In this document: one piece after another, positions 36,504-49,493 of the stretch
Numbering within the stretch: the first letter of the stretch is position 1
Layout of the letters: each line of letters begins with the position of its first letter
NCBI GenBank assembly: GCA_036429605.1
Contig: JAVFKD010000016.1
Location: 62,001-126,000, forward strand
Reading direction: 5' to 3'
Origin: Cladobotryum mycophilum
Taxonomy: Eukaryota > Ascomycota > Sordariomycetes > Hypocreales > Hypocreaceae
DNA length: 64,000 nucleotides
Notes under the pieces: model-generated
What the model was told of the DNA's origin: nothing
Database searches by the model: none
The model's input: the letters and a program-made list of their open reading frames with translations, nothing else
Made by a program: the position numbers and the translations under genes

Positions 36504-37135
36504 GTTTTCTTGATTATTAAAATTTCATCTTTTGAATCTTTTTTCTCAGAAGCGATTCTCTACCTTTCTTTTTCCCGACTCTAGCCTAATTGTTACCCTA
36601 GAGATGAATCTCAAGATATGTAAATTATAACACCTGGGTATCTTGCGGCCACACTTCCATCTTATATGGTTTATAAACTCCAGTCTTCTTCGTCGTCTTA
36701 AAAACCTCACAGAAATAATCTACTTAGTTTATGTAGAAAAAGATGGAGGAGAAAAATCAACCCTTCATTCATCTTGTAACCTCCGTCGCATGTAAACTAG
36801 TAGCTTTGAGGATTCCAGAGGTTGGAGGATTATGGAGCTCAGATATCAACAAGGCAGCATGTCCACTCACTCAAGACACACAAACCCCATACATGGCAAT
36901 CTCATAACGTCCATCCTCAAAGGTAGACTTCATCACATCCAAAAAACTCATCGAATTGGATCATATTAAAATCCCACATATATACATCAAAAACACCCAA
37001 TGACGCCCTACCCTGCGAATGTGCAATGCCGAGTAATCCTCACCCCAAAAAACAAACAAATCGAAACCAAAAGACCCCATTTCTTATTCCAGTCTTATTC
37101 TTGTTTTTTTCTTTCTGGTGCCGTCCACGTACAAG
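36504..37135. other. Intergenic region
   Basis: Nothing recognised; AT-rich 3' flank of the zinc-finger gene. Confidence 0.6.
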
Positions 37136-38254
37136 TTAAGCTCCAACGGGCGGCGTATACGCATACCGAGGCAGTGCCGCCATCTTCTCCTCGGGACTAA
37201 TCTCGGCGTCTTCGTATACCATACGGCCCTTCTTGTCCTTGTCCTTCTTGCCCTTCTTCTCGCCTGCGTCTTCTTCCTCTGGCTTCTTGAGTGGCTTGAT
37301 GCCTGCCTCCGCCATGCGGATTAGTTGGTCAATGTCGTCACCCGCGGCAGCAGCGGGGGCCTGGTCCTCTCCAGGTCCTCCAGTCCAGAAAGCGCCCTGT
37401 GGTCGCTGCGGTAAACCGGGAGCAGCCGCAAGGTTGCTTGATGGACGTGCGGGAAGAGAGTCTCCGGGGTATCCATATGGGTTCGGTTTCCCAGGGAAGC
37501 CGGGTTGGGCGGCGAAGTTGGGATTCTAGATGAAGCATTAGTCCAAGGCTCAGAGATATATCATCGCAATAGCATCTGCCAAGAGAACTACTCACATATG
37601 AAGGAGCATTTGTTTGCACCACGCCCTCCATCGCACCACCTGGAGCGCCAGCAGCCTTTCTCTGCTTGCGGTACTCCGCTAACCTCTTGACCAACTCCTC
37701 CGCCGTCTCAATCTTAATCTTCTTTCTGGGATTCTTGGACTGTCCGGGTGGGGGGTTTCCCGTGGCAATTCTGCGGTCCTCCTGCGCCTGGTAGAAATTC
37801 TGAATGATGCGGTTCCGGTGCTGATCGAGGACCTCCTGCGGGATACCCTCCATACCAAAGATCTCGACCTCGAGGCCCTGTCTGTTGGGCAGCGCATTCT
37901 CGACCTGACTGAGAGTTTCCTTGTGGACCTGGTTCAGATGCACGGAGAGACCTGGCAAACCACAGCCTGTAAGCTTCTATCCAACAAATGTGCAATGTTG
38001 GGAAACATACCTCCGGCAGTGTTGAGTCGTCGACCGCATCGATCGCACTTGAAATGTTTCGCCTTTTGATGAGAGATGAGGAGCTTCAAATCTTCAAAAT
38101 CACGTTCGCCTGCACCATTCAAGAAACTATTAGCACCAAGAAAACACCGCGGCAAAGCTCTGCCATGGGGGAGGGGGAAATGCGCACAGTAGTAGCACCA
38201 CGGTCGGGTGAGGATTTCCTCAATATCAGGATGCCCACGTCTCTTCTTGCCCAT
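37136..38254 (-). CDS. ZNF207/BuGZ-like C2H2 zinc-finger protein
   Basis: A conserved nuclear protein related to animal ZNF207, which binds microtubules and Bub3; in fungi the role is less known. Four exons are seen, with introns after PWCYYC, within the Gly-Gly before LSVHLNQ, and after APSY. Two adjacent zinc fingers lie at the N-terminus (PWCYYC, SHQKAKHFKCDRCGRRL, GGLSVHLNQVHKE), followed by the highly conserved VEIFGMEGIPQEVLDQH. The C-terminal part is Pro/Gly-rich and ends in a Lys-rich acidic region (KKGKKDKDKKGRMVYEDAE). Start MGKKRRGHPDIEEIL. No Bub3-binding GLEBS motif is obvious to me. Confidence 0.9.
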
Positions 38255-40284
38255 GTTGTCGATTAAGGTTGGACGATGTAGATTTGACAGTAAGTGCTTG
38301 ACGCGTGGCGACTGAGATGCTCGAGGGGCGATGGGCGGGAGATGCGATCTTGGGTCTTGATCTGCTAAAATTGATGCTGTCTCTAGAGAGCTCGAGAACC
38401 AACAAAGCCAAACCGACCATTTCGAGTTGGAGCTTTGTCGGATGAACCTCGGCAAAGTCAACTTGCTGATCCAATGCTACCTCTTTAGCAGAGCAGCACA
38501 GCACAGCTCTCCATAAAATAAATATTAAATTTCTGAGGGAAACAAAAATATTTATCTTAATTCATCTGATAAATGCTTTGCTAGAATCTGCGAGATTGAT
38601 AACTAATATAGTAGAAACCAATATGGTAGGGTCGTAACAAAGATTTCAAATAAATAATTACCCTGGAGGAAGAAATGAGCCCTCGATCATGTTCTGTATA
38701 GTTGCAGTAGCCAACATATTCCTCAAGCTGATTGATTTCCATGTGATCATTACTCTTTATTTTTCTACTTTCTGTATTGTCTTTTTTCTTGTTTGCTACA
38801 TCCCTCTATCTCATGCTCCCCCTATAGCTGTCCATCATGAAGACCTACTGACCGACACACTTCCAAGACTCTTTGAGAAATTTCCTCGTCGTCCTAGAAG
38901 CTGTAGAGCTCTTGCATTGGCAATTTTGTTCATTATAGATATTTCATAGTTCCTTTGCTCATAATCTGACGAACCTTTACATACCTAGTACTTTTAGCCA
39001 CACTCTCGACTCTGCTCGGTCTCCTCCTTGTTCCGTGTTCCCTCACCTACCCACCTATAAAAATCGCTTTACAATATATTTCACCTCTCCAAAGTAATCA
39101 CCCGAGGCTCACTATTCATCCAAGTTTCAGGAAAGTATTTTTTCTTTACTTTATCCAACTTTAGTCCCTCCTGGCACTCACCGTGTCGTCCCAAGACCAG
39201 ATGGCCAGTCACTTCACTTCTCACACTGCACCCGTGATGAGAATGAAAAGCGAAAGAGACTCTCGGGGCGTCCTTGGCGAAACATGTACCCTCACGCTAT
39301 ACGAATACGTCCATCTGACAGCTTCCCAATGTCACCCGCTATCAAGATACCAGGCGAGTTGGGGATGTGATGTTTATGGTAGGCCACTTCACTAGCCCAA
39401 CCATGGCATCCGTGTGCCCCCTTGAGAGCAGAAAATTCCACATGGGTGGATGTGCTTCAATGACCTTTCATTAATGAAACACCTCGTACAACAGCTGGAT
39501 AGGTATAAAGTGAGGATCAAATCCAAACGTTACATTAGGACGGCCCTGCAGAATCAATGACATGAGCGAACCGATTTGTTGATGAGGAATTTAACGAGAC
39601 GTTTATTATAATTTTAACTCAACTTCCAATTTCAGTCGGACGTTGACCAACTGAGGTAATCGCTCTCCTGCGCCGTTTTCTCAAGTCTTTTTGTTTTGCA
39701 ACACCGTTCTCAATCTTTCCCATCCCAAAATCATATAAAACGCCGTGGCCCAAACCTCTATTCCGTACAGAACGCTAATCATATATATATTAGAAACTTC
39801 CATGTAATCCGTCGCTCCCATAGTAATCTGCCCAAGAGCAGCCATAATGAACAACGCCGTTTACCTTTCAAGAACGTCCATTCTGCAATAAACTTTTTTG
39901 ACTCACACACACCTCTCCAATAAGCCATGGGGTATCTCTGTTTGTAAAAGAAAAAATATTCGTGAGACGTTCAACTTTTGAACACGTGGGTACTGCACTG
40001 AAGGTCATCCTGGTTGCCATAGAACCAACGTTGATGAATCCAGCCCACCCCTTCTAATCATCTGTTCAGACTTCTTCAGACTTCCGCACTTGTTTCTGCT
40101 AACTATAGCTGGGGGCTCTCGTAATTAAGCAGTAGGTTGCCGAAGAGCAGAGACTGCGAATGACTCATTCCACAGAGTGAAAAGAAGGAAACAACATTCT
40201 AAAGTTGTTCTTGCAATTTTAGACTTCGTCCCCAAGGTCTGGGTCCGTTGGTGGACCATGTCCCGGGGCCCGAGCACCATCCTG
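38255..40284. other. AT-rich intergenic region
   Basis: Two kilobases without a supported gene. Short hydrophobic frames near 38689-38949 and 39696-39923 show no start context, intron or family. A TA run lies near 39780. Confidence 0.5.
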
Positions 40285-43200
40285 CTAGGTGTTGCTCGCA
40301 GCACCGTCGAAAACAAGATGTGGCCACGATGTTTGGGCGGCGGGATGTAGAACCGTCCCCATCTCGCCACTGCCGCCTGGTGAACCCGTCAAAGGCTGTG
40401 TATGGACAGGTAATCTTTGAATATCCATGAGTGGGCCTGTCCCGTATCTATTTTGATCATGCGTCATGACAGTAGCCCATTCTTGCCAGGTATTTGGCCT
40501 ATCGGACCACATATTGGTGGTAGGTAGCGGAGCTGCTTGGGCACTAAAAGTGGCCATGGGAGCCGTCGTTGATCCGCCTGCTATAGCATCAACAGTGGTC
40601 CCACCAGTTTGCTGGGTTGTGTTGTAAAACATTGGTGTATCTGCCTGATATGCTGATGCGCCTGTGTTGCTCTGACCCTGACTGCTATATGAAATAGGGG
40701 GTAAGCGGACTGCGTATTCATAGTCAGATCCTGAAAGTACTTTGATTCGGATCGGGTCGTGGTATTAGCTGCTGCATTGTGGGTGCGCTGAGGAACTTGG
40801 TAGACCTGAGATTGCTTTGGGTCCTCCTGCTTCACAGCCTCTTTGGCCCTCGCACTCCGCATGTCGAGCTCGATCCGATTGATTGTGTGGGCAATAACAC
40901 CCTCAATCTCGGTAGATATTCCAGGTCCAGCACCTATGAGGGGTTTCTGTTAGTCTACAAGGGAACTCATCAATCAGCTGTGATGTGATACATACCCATG
41001 AGGATGCCCGTCTCCTGAAGGATGGCCTTCCAGCTGTTCATTTCTTCCCGCAACGCCACAATCTCCTCTGGTGTGGTTTCAAACCGCTTGACCCAACTCG
41101 CCACCAACGTCGAGAAGATGCATGCTGCGTAAATTGACATTTGATACCACGTGGTATCTAGAGACTTGAGTTTAGAAAGCTTCTGCACACACTTCAAGTA
41201 CTCTCGGGCTGATGTGACAGAAATCCGATAATTTTCATCAATCATCCTTTGGTCTCCCGTCATGGCGACATAAGGATGGCGCAGACAAAGGCGGAGTTCC
41301 AGTTCAAAGGTCTTGATGTAGAGAGCAGGAACAGATGTTTGGTCAAGATCGCCCAAGTCGGGCAGCTTCAAAGATGCTGGAAGAGCATCCTTCCATTCGC
41401 GAAGCTGTCGTTCTAGGGACTGAACGACACGAGAGTAATTGGCGGGCTCTCTCCGAACACTGTAGATGCTAGAGTACATCTGCATGAAGACTGGAGTGAT
41501 CTTGATACCGGCTAGACCAGCCCAGAATGGGCATAGTACAATTCTCGATGTATCAACACCCTCATCTGTCAAGAGCTCGTCGGCAATGGGCTCAGGGAAC
41601 TCAGTGTCAAACTCCTCTACGGTGATTGGAATGGGAGACCCGCGACGGCCCGTAACGGCGACAACGATCATCAAAATAACCCACCACGTTCGCTTGCGCA
41701 TTTCGTTTTCCAGGTTTGTGCCCTGGCCCGGCTTCCTGGAGGATCGGTGCAGGTTCAAATCGATGGCGCGTTGGAGTGCCAGGTTGGAGACAAGGGAGAC
41801 GCACGAGGGCTTGGGGAAGGATCGTGTATGACAGGCAATCATTGCCAAAGCTTGGACGGACATGAAGTCCCTGGAGCCAAGGAGATCATACAGCTTGCTT
41901 ATGGCAAAGTGATAATGCTTGTTGGACATGTCATTCCAACGACGCCGTCCCTCTGCGTCTTGCGGATTTCTAGCGCCATATTGGAAAAGGATGGTCGCGA
42001 ATATCATGTGAGCAATGACTAATTCAGGAGTGGATGGCTTGAAGCCTTGCTCGTCATAGATTCTCGTCAACAGTCGCATGAATGTGGGTTTGTGAATGAG
42101 CGGGATGAAGATTGAGACGGCGCCAAAATACCAGCCGGCCCATGTAAATGCATTATCTCTTGTGGGCAGACTAACTTCCACGTTTGGATTCTTCATGGAG
42201 GAATGAAGGAACGACTGAAGAGATTTGTTGTACAAAGGTGCAGAGATTTGAGCATCCTCTGGCGGTTCATCAATATCGGGAGCGGCAAAAGCTGCTGTAT
42301 TGATGGTCATGCCGAGAACAGACAGGACGGTGCCGCGTATCGAGTTGACAGGCGCCTTGTCCTCTCCGACGCCAATGTGCTTCTCTTGCGGTCGTGATTC
42401 CAGGTCGGGTCGGGAGAAGTTGAGCAACGGCGAGTTAGTTCCCGTAGATGATATTGAAGAGGGATCGTCCTTGATCCAAAGGCTGCCGTATCTTGTCCAA
42501 TCGGCATCTCTTGGCGGCGTGTTCATGGGAATAGGGTTGTCATTCTCATCAGCAAGCGTCTCTGGGTGATGATTCATCCATGTTGAATTCCTCCACGGCT
42601 TCACCAGGATGCCTTTGTCGCGAAGTAAGTTCTCCATGTCTTGAACCAAGTTCTCAAGGGCTTCCTTTTCGCGTTCTAACTCCTTGAGATATCCTCGCCT
42701 CTCGGTACGCCCAGAGACACGATCGGTAACCAAGCATTCGGCGTTGATTGTAACACAATGGGAGCATCCATCCGGCGAAGCATCGCATCGAATCTTTCTA
42801 ACCTAGGTGTAGAAAAGTGTGTTAGTAACTTTTGTTCAACGTTACAATACCGTAGTGCATGCATGCACAACTTCATTCCTGATTACATCGCACCACATAG
42901 CGGGCGCATGGAATAGGTTGGATCGATATTTGGCACTTACTTTACACCTGTCACAAGCCTGCCCCGTGCGTGTATGTAGTTGTTGGCGACCCTTGACAAC
43001 GGATGAGAAGCTCATGGGATCGTTACTGGTACGGGCTATCTTTGACTTTCCATCATATTCCGGGTAACTGGATGCGCCGCCGCCACCGCCGCCACCGCTC
43101 ATATCGCCATCATTATCGGAACTCGCGTCGGCTGCCCGCTTGTTGCTCCCCTGCTGTGTGTACATGCCAGGTTTGCGCAATGCTTTCACTCGCCGATACT

Positions 43201-44179
43201 GCCTCGGTTTTCGCGCGTATGGTGGCAGCAACCAATCAGGTGTCGAGTTATTGGGAGGGGCGGGAGCAAGAAGGGGACCTAAAGTTGAACTCGAAGTCGC
43301 AACCGCAGTTGAAGTCGCAGTAGGAGGCGTCAATGAAGACTGGTCGTAAGATATGAAGAAAGGGTTGAAGTTTGGATTAAACGTCGGATTCAACGTAGGG
43401 TTGAATGTAGAGCTGGTGTTTGCGGCAGACTGAGGAGGCGGGAGGCGGGGACTGTTGTAGGTGGTAGATGTAGCCCCAGGCGTGGATGGTGTTGGTATCG
43501 ATGGATATACGCCCGTGCTCGTCGTGGTGTTGCTAGCTGGTGCAACGCTTGATCTTGGAACCCGAGATATCCCTGAGAGCAGCACAGGTTCAGGCCCTGG
43601 TGTTGATGCCGCTGGACTCAAAATCGTTTGGTGTCTTTCCCGTATCGGGAGCGATGAATGGGCTGCCGCGAATGGCAGCTGGCTCTGCTCTTCTCCTGCT
43701 ACTGTTTGCGTTGTTTGCCAATTGGTCCCGTACGGAGGATATCGAGTGTGAGGAGGAGGAAGCGGCGGCTGTGGTAGCGGCAAATGGTTATCGTTCTGCT
43801 GGTGGTGATAATGGTCATGCGAAGATTGCCATTCAGAAGGGAAGTTGTTGTAAGCAACGCGATCGTTCTGCTGGTGTTGATGGTGTATAGGTGCAAAGGA
43901 CGCTGCTGGTGCGGGTGCCAGCCAAGGCTGCTCCGAGGGAAGAGTATGATTCCTGTAAAAGGCTTCAACGTTGACGTTGGAAGTCAGTGCAGGTGGTCTT
44001 GCTCCGCTGCCGCCGTCGTCGTTCTCAGTTTGCGCCGCGGCTTGTGTCTGCGCTTGCGACTGTGTCTGTGCCTGGGCTTGAGCCTGGGCCTGGGCCTCGT
44101 CTGTCTCTGCCGTCGCTGCTGCTGCACTTGCTGCTGCTGCTGGTGCCTCAGCCTCTGCCGCCCTCGGGTAGTAGGTCAT
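40285..44179 (-). CDS. Zn2Cys6 transcription factor with fungal-specific domain
   Basis: Large nuclear regulator, over 1,000 residues. The N-terminal third is low complexity: Ala/Glu-rich, a QAQAQAQAQTQ-type repeat, then Pro/Thr/Ser-rich. The zinc cluster is split by an intron exactly after the Lys of ACDRCK and resumes as VRKIRCD, a common intron site in this family. A coiled segment follows (RGYLKELEREKEALENLVQDM), then the regulatory domain (FNPF-independent; FGAVSIFIPLIHKPTF, RKRTWWVILMI). An intron follows GILMG and a Ser/Thr/Gln-rich tail ends at 40285. The start is uncertain: Met 44179 is chosen; an in-frame Met at 44368 would include an 11-G run. Near 40716-40730 the frame must shift one base between KYFQDL and YEYAVRLPP; no intron fits. 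Target genes are unknown. Confidence 0.88.
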
Positions 44180-46775
44180 AATTGGCTGGACCGTTTGGGG
44201 GCGCTTGAAGCCGCCTGTAAGCTTAGCCTGAGACTCTGTGGCTCCTCCACTGGAAACGCTTATGCAAACCGCCGCAACTGGGCTGAAGGGGTGGGGGGGG
44301 GGGCACACGCCGTACAACAGTGCTAAAAACGAGGGGTGCTGGGGCGAATTGGACGAACTGGGGGGCACCCAATTACAGAAGGGTCCCCTGCTGTGAAAAA
44401 GCTTGTGTCGAACCTTGGACCACTGAAGAAGCGTGGGGGTTGGTAGGGGTGTGGAGATGTGGTGGAAGAAGCCGAACGAGTTATAATAGTATAGTGTAGT
44501 GCAAAGCGGGACAATGGTTTGGCTGCCGTTATCTAGATCGTAAACTTTGATAGTCTAAGAAATCGAATTTCTCTTATTGACTTTCGTGTTGAAAAGACAT
44601 TTAAGTAGACGGTTGAATGGGTAGATGGATTTTGAACGGTGGTAGTTGTAGCAGTAATAGTGGAAGAAGAAGAGGAAGAAGAGGAAGAAGAGGAAGAAGA
44701 GGAGGAGGCAGAAGAGGAAGAAAACCAAATTACCTCAAAAAGAATAATCAAATAAAGAGGAAGGAGAGAAGAGAATTAAAGTAAATCGAGAAAGAAGGTA
44801 GTCGAGAAATGTCAAGACAACGGAAAGAGATATAGAGATGAGCTGTCTTATGAAGCAGCTGTCGCTAACAAAAGGCGTTGGTGTTGATTGATATCAAGTA
44901 TAACTAATAGCAAGGAAGGTGGTGATGCTTCAAAAATTCTCACCCCTTTTTCAGACTTGGTTATTGAGTCAATGGGAGGATATCAGAGTTCTCTTATTTT
45001 AATTCTTTCTCTTCCTTGTGCGTCGTTTGCATGTCAAGATCATGGGGTCTGAGACTATTGAAATAAGTCTACGCATGATTGACTTGAGAGAAAGGGACTC
45101 TTTGTGATTCGGGCAAAGCGACGAAGAAAATACACCATCTGCACCGATACACTCTTCACTGGTCCTGTGCCACCATCAGATGATGATGGTGTTGATGATG
45201 CGGCTTTTCGCGGACTGGCCGAGAAGTAATGATGGAGGGAGGAGGTTTGTTGACTGGTTGGTGATGGAGTTCTGGCTTCCATTTCACCTGGCGAGAATCG
45301 TGGACTTATAAACAATTCCTTCCATCTCTCCATGTTGTTGTTTTTTTCTTGAAAAAGTCTAACACGTTACCATTACAAGTCTGCAATTCAGTTCGGGCGA
45401 GTGAGTAAAAGAGCATCCACTTAGAGTCAGAGCCCACCGCGGTTAGTTCAAGCCATGTAGTCATGAAGCCACGAACGCGTAGAGAAAGTAATTCTCCAAA
45501 GTCCCCATGAAACACGGTGTGTCTATAGATCATTTTTTGGAAATCCCCCTTCATAATCATTCTGTTCTGGTGTTGAAAGTTGGGAAGTTTTCCAGCGTAA
45601 CGTAACGTAGATGAGTGAAGTAAGTGAGTGAATGAGTTGAGCGACTTGGGTGATATATTCTTTCTTAGTCATACCCCGAATGTACAGACTTCACCATAAC
45701 GTTCTTTGGTACATGCTCTGGGCGTGCACTGCACGGCAAATTCCTTTGCCGCTATTTCTTCGCTTCCCTTCTTTCTCTTTGCTCTTCCAGAAAGCAACAA
45801 GTGTCGACTGTGTTGACATATCGACTTATCATGCCAGCGCCGGCACTTCAGCTCAGCCTTCTTTCCTAAGAACTAGGACTGTCGTGCATGTGGGAAATCC
45901 TACACCACCGCTTGGTGGGAGGCCCCCTTGGGTTATGCGAAAGAGTACGATTTTAGGGAGGATTAGGCCAAGTAGAACTATCTCATATCTACGAAATCAT
46001 GCATTCGGTGCCTGAATTTATGGTTGGTCGCAAAAAACCTACTAACCTACATGACATCAAGGACGTCTGTTGATTGCGTGTAAGAAACCTCGATGGCTCA
46101 CAAGGTTAATAAAAAGGCAATCCGGTTAAAGTTGGCATATGTATTCCTTAGAAACACCACTGTCTTCTCATCATCTACTCGCATCTTCTTCAGCAGGATT
46201 AAAGCCTTTATCCAAGGTAGAAGGCAATAATGTGCTATTGGATCTAGAACACCAGCCTCATCGCCATCTCTCATGTCATTCTAAGCCACGGATAAAAGCA
46301 TGTACGTGGTCCTAATAACGCCCGGCAATGAGTGATCTCACCACTCTTTACTTGCGACGGCTACGCAATGAATGAGTCGACGCGAATGCTAATGGCGCTG
46401 CTATGAACCGAACCCATAGAGCTCACTCCAACATATTTGGACCAGCAACCAAATCTATCCATTCGACCGTTCACGCGACAAACCCCCCTTTTTTTCATCC
46501 AGTGGCTTACCCTATAACCGTACGTATAATAGTCAACTACCTGTAACTGTTTCTGCTACTGGCCGCCAATTTTGCCCCTCCAAACCTGCAAAGTTGAGCA
46601 GCAATACCCCGCCATCCAGCCCGTGACTTCCTTCACCAACCAACCCTCTAAAGTGTCTACCGAAATCTTCTCCAACTTCAAAATAACATCACTCGTTCAA
46701 CTCCGTCCCAGCGCCAACAGACCACACACAAACGAATCACCGAGATAGATCGATCAACACAAAAAAAACTCCGCA
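44180..46775. other. Long intergenic region (divergent promoters)
   Basis: About 2.6 kb between a minus-strand regulator and the plus-strand Cgi121 gene. It has an 11-G run near 44293-44303 and an AAG/AGG repeat near 44662-44720. Frames at 45055-45560 (minus) do not join into a recognisable protein. A long 5' leader of the regulator is likely. Confidence 0.5.
44662..44720. repeat. (GAA/GGA)n purine tract
   Basis: Imperfect tandem GAAGAG units on the plus strand, upstream of the Zn2Cys6 gene. Confidence 0.85.
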
Positions 46776-47518
46776 ATGTATCTGAAGACGGTAGAGCTGG
46801 AGCACATCCCGTCATCTTACGTCATCCACTTGGCACTCTTTCACGATGTGCAGAACTCTGCTTTTCTACACCAGCAGCTCCTCGCGCGCAACGCAGAATT
46901 TGAGTACGCATTCATAGATGCCTCGGTAGTAAGACATCAATCTCTACTCCGCTGACCCAAGGTCTTGGGAGGCGGTAAACTCCTGACTCTAATCATTGCA
47001 TCTCTAGATCGTCTCCCGCGCCCAATTACTCTCGGCCGTCTTCAAGGCAATCACAAGCTCTGCTGGCGAGTCTCTCAAGACTCCAAACGTTCATTCGGAA
47101 ACTGTGGTATCGCTGAGTCCATCGAGCAACGTGAGTTACGCGCGCAATACAAGCACGCCAAACCTCAATCCCATCATCATAGGGCCTTAACCTAAGCTAA
47201 CGAAACCTTCAGATTGCGGATGCGTACCGTCGATTCGGAATCTCGCCGACAACAAACAGTCTTCTAGTACTCAAAATAACACTCAGCCCTACACCGGGGT
47301 CGGCCGAGCAGATATCGAAACATTTAGAGCAACACGTGGAGGGCAAGGCTGTACCAGCCAGCGACGAAAACATTGCCAAAACGACCGATTTCCAAGCAGT
47401 GCGAAAGAATTATAAGCTTAATGGTTTGCCGTGGCTCGATGTCATCAGAGATGACGCAGCGAGGCGGGCTGAGATTGAGAAGCTTGTCATCAGTGGCATG
47501 GCCTTGCGTGGGCTCTGA
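46776..47518 (+). CDS. cgi121: EKC/KEOPS complex subunit Cgi121
   Basis: Small subunit of KEOPS, which makes the t6A modification on ANN-decoding tRNAs; Cgi121 binds the kinase Bud32 and the tRNA CCA end, and the complex also affects telomeres. Three exons, 46776-46925, 47008-47130 and 47213-47518, give 192 residues, the normal size. Family features are HLALFHDVQNSAFL near the start, the IVSRAQLLSAVFKAI helix, the internal LSPSSNIADAYRRFGISPTTNSLLV region and the C-terminal WLDVIRD. All junctions keep frame. It converges on the proline dehydrogenase gene 331 bases away. Confidence 0.92.
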
Positions 47519-47849
47519 GCCACCCCGGAAGGCTGTGAGGAAAAGGGGAAACTCTCGCAGATTCTGACGGGCTGGCCTAGCCTTCGACCATCGAATCATA
47601 AGATCCCCTTTTCTATGATGTTACGTCAGGAGATGAGGGGTACTTTTGCCAAATACTTGCAAGTTACCAAAGGCAGCTTTCCATTCTCACCAGATTCATC
47701 TGTCACTCGATTGTTTCCCAGCATGACTCAAAAAAGTTTATGTTTTTACATCTATCATGATCTAACCAACATGACTCAACTGATAGTTTAAAGGGAATAG
47801 TGGGAATCGCTAAAACGTCATGAAAACAAGTGAAAAGCAACACAAATCA
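47519..47849. other. Convergent 3' spacer
   Basis: Nothing recognised between the 3' ends of cgi121 and the proline dehydrogenase gene. Confidence 0.65.
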
Positions 47850-49493
47850 CTAAGCCAGGCCAACTACGTTCTTGCATCTTCTTACAAGTTCCGCCCACAT
47901 GGCATCTCGACCATTACGAGTCCTCTGCACAGCATCCTTGTTCTCCTGCGCTCGACGGAGCAGATATTTCATACACTCCCCCGTGGTTCCCCATACAAGA
48001 TATTTGTAGACGGGCAAGGCCGGAGCATTGGAATTCTCCATCTGCGCCGACTGGCTCGCCTCGACAAGCTCGCAGCTTACCTCATCGGCCATTCCTTGAA
48101 GCTGAGCAAAGGCGATATCCGACTTGGCACCTCCCGCATCGCAAATGGCACGAGCTCGACGAACTGATTCGGCATTGTGGGTGGCGAGGACGATGTGAGC
48201 ATTGGGGTATGCGCCTTCGCCCTTGACGGTGGGGGTCCATTGCCTGGTCAAGACGCTGGCAGCAATGCTGTTATAACAGCCATCGGTCTGCTCCTTGGTA
48301 TCGTGAAAGCATTCTCGGGGATCGGATCCTAGATAAGCGCCACGGACCAACTTTACGCCAAGGGTGAATCCTTCCTTTTGCGCCTCGGCAAGATGTTTGG
48401 AGAGGACAGTTGGTGTCATCTTCTTGTACGCCTGATATGTACCATAGATGGTCGCCAATTCGGGTGAGGTGTTGTACTTCCGAGCAAACTGCATGGTCCA
48501 GTCATCGATTCCGTCCTGGAGCATGTCCTGCTCCGCATCAAAGAGGAGTCGCACACCCCGCTGATGGGCAAGCTGGCAGATGGAGTCGATTGATTTGTAC
48601 AGATGTGGTGAGGGGGTGTGGCGATGTTGAAGTTGGTGGAGTGCTAGACGGCCTGCGCCGGTGAATCTACACTCCTTGTTAGTCTTTACTCGTATAGAAG
48701 AACATTGTAAACGCAAAACAAGCAACTTACTTGAGAGCAACAAAGTCGCCAGGCTCAGCCAATCGTACCGTTTCCAAAGTACCCTCGGCCCAGGGATTAA
48801 TCTCATTGGCGATATCCTGCGCCGTCTCCTCCACCGCCTGCGCTGCATCCAAGCTCTTGGCCTCATCCTTTGACAGCACAACCTCCCTCGCGTACCCCAA
48901 AATCACGCCCGTGAAGCCAATGTCCTTTAACCGGGCAATCGTATGCCTCACCTCTGGCGCATTCTCCCCCGCGCAAAACTGGGCGTAAAACGACTTCTTC
49001 AAGAACAGCCGCAGGAGGGGGTTCCTATCCGGGTTGAGGACCGGGTTGGTGCTGTGCGCCAGGGCGACCATGATGCGCAGCGAGGGGGCAGGAGTATGGG
49101 CGAGGAAGATACCGTAGTGGTGGCCAGGGAGCGGAGGATCATGCTGATGGGCAGGACGGAGAGGGGCGCGCGGGCGGGCTCCATGTGTGGCGGCATGGGC
49201 GGCTCTGAGCTTGGTATCTCGGCTAGGGTGGAGGTTCTCCGCTCCGAGGAGTGTAGTTGGCGGCGCTGCTGGGATTTCTCTGAAGAAGAAGGGGAAGAAG
49301 CAGCAGAAGAAGAAGAGTGGTTGTGATGGTGGTAGCTCCGGCGGGATGTTGTGGGGAGACATGGCCGTGTGGATGAGAGTAGAGCAGCGGCTGATTCGAA
49401 GCGAAGAAGAGATGAGGAGGAGGAGAGGGAAGGAGAAGCTCGGTGGACGGGCAGGCGTAGAGCCCGTCGACCTGGGGTAGCGATCATGGTCAA
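47850..49493 (-). CDS. put1: Proline dehydrogenase, mitochondrial
   Basis: FAD-dependent oxidation of proline to pyrroline-5-carboxylate in mitochondria. Two exons, 49493-48731 and 48666-47850. The N-terminus is Ser/Arg-rich, as in mitochondrial targeting peptides. Family motifs are LLFDAEQDMLQDGIDDWT, GVKLVRGAYL, VLATHNAESVRRA, FAQLQGMAD and YKYLVWGTTGECMKYLLRRA. The exon sum, 1,580 bases, is one short of a frame. The change is at 49084-49088, a run of five G (five C sense), where the conserved path ILLPPSLRIMVALAHS needs six. Both sides are conserved, so a consensus undercount is favoured over a real mutation. Fungal homologues are often in a cluster with permease and P5C dehydrogenase; neither is seen here. 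Confidence 0.93.

Noticed and set aside
44662..44720. Regular tandem units that might be taken for a CRISPR-like array.
   Set aside because: They are simple GAA/GGA repeats without spacers, in a eukaryotic genome.
45055..45560. Two overlapping minus-strand frames upstream of the second Zn2Cys6 gene.
   Set aside because: They do not join by a convincing intron and contain no recognisable domain; they are more likely leader sequence.
48661..49480. Plus-strand frames over the proline dehydrogenase first exon.
   Set aside because: They are antisense shadows; the minus strand has the conserved enzyme.
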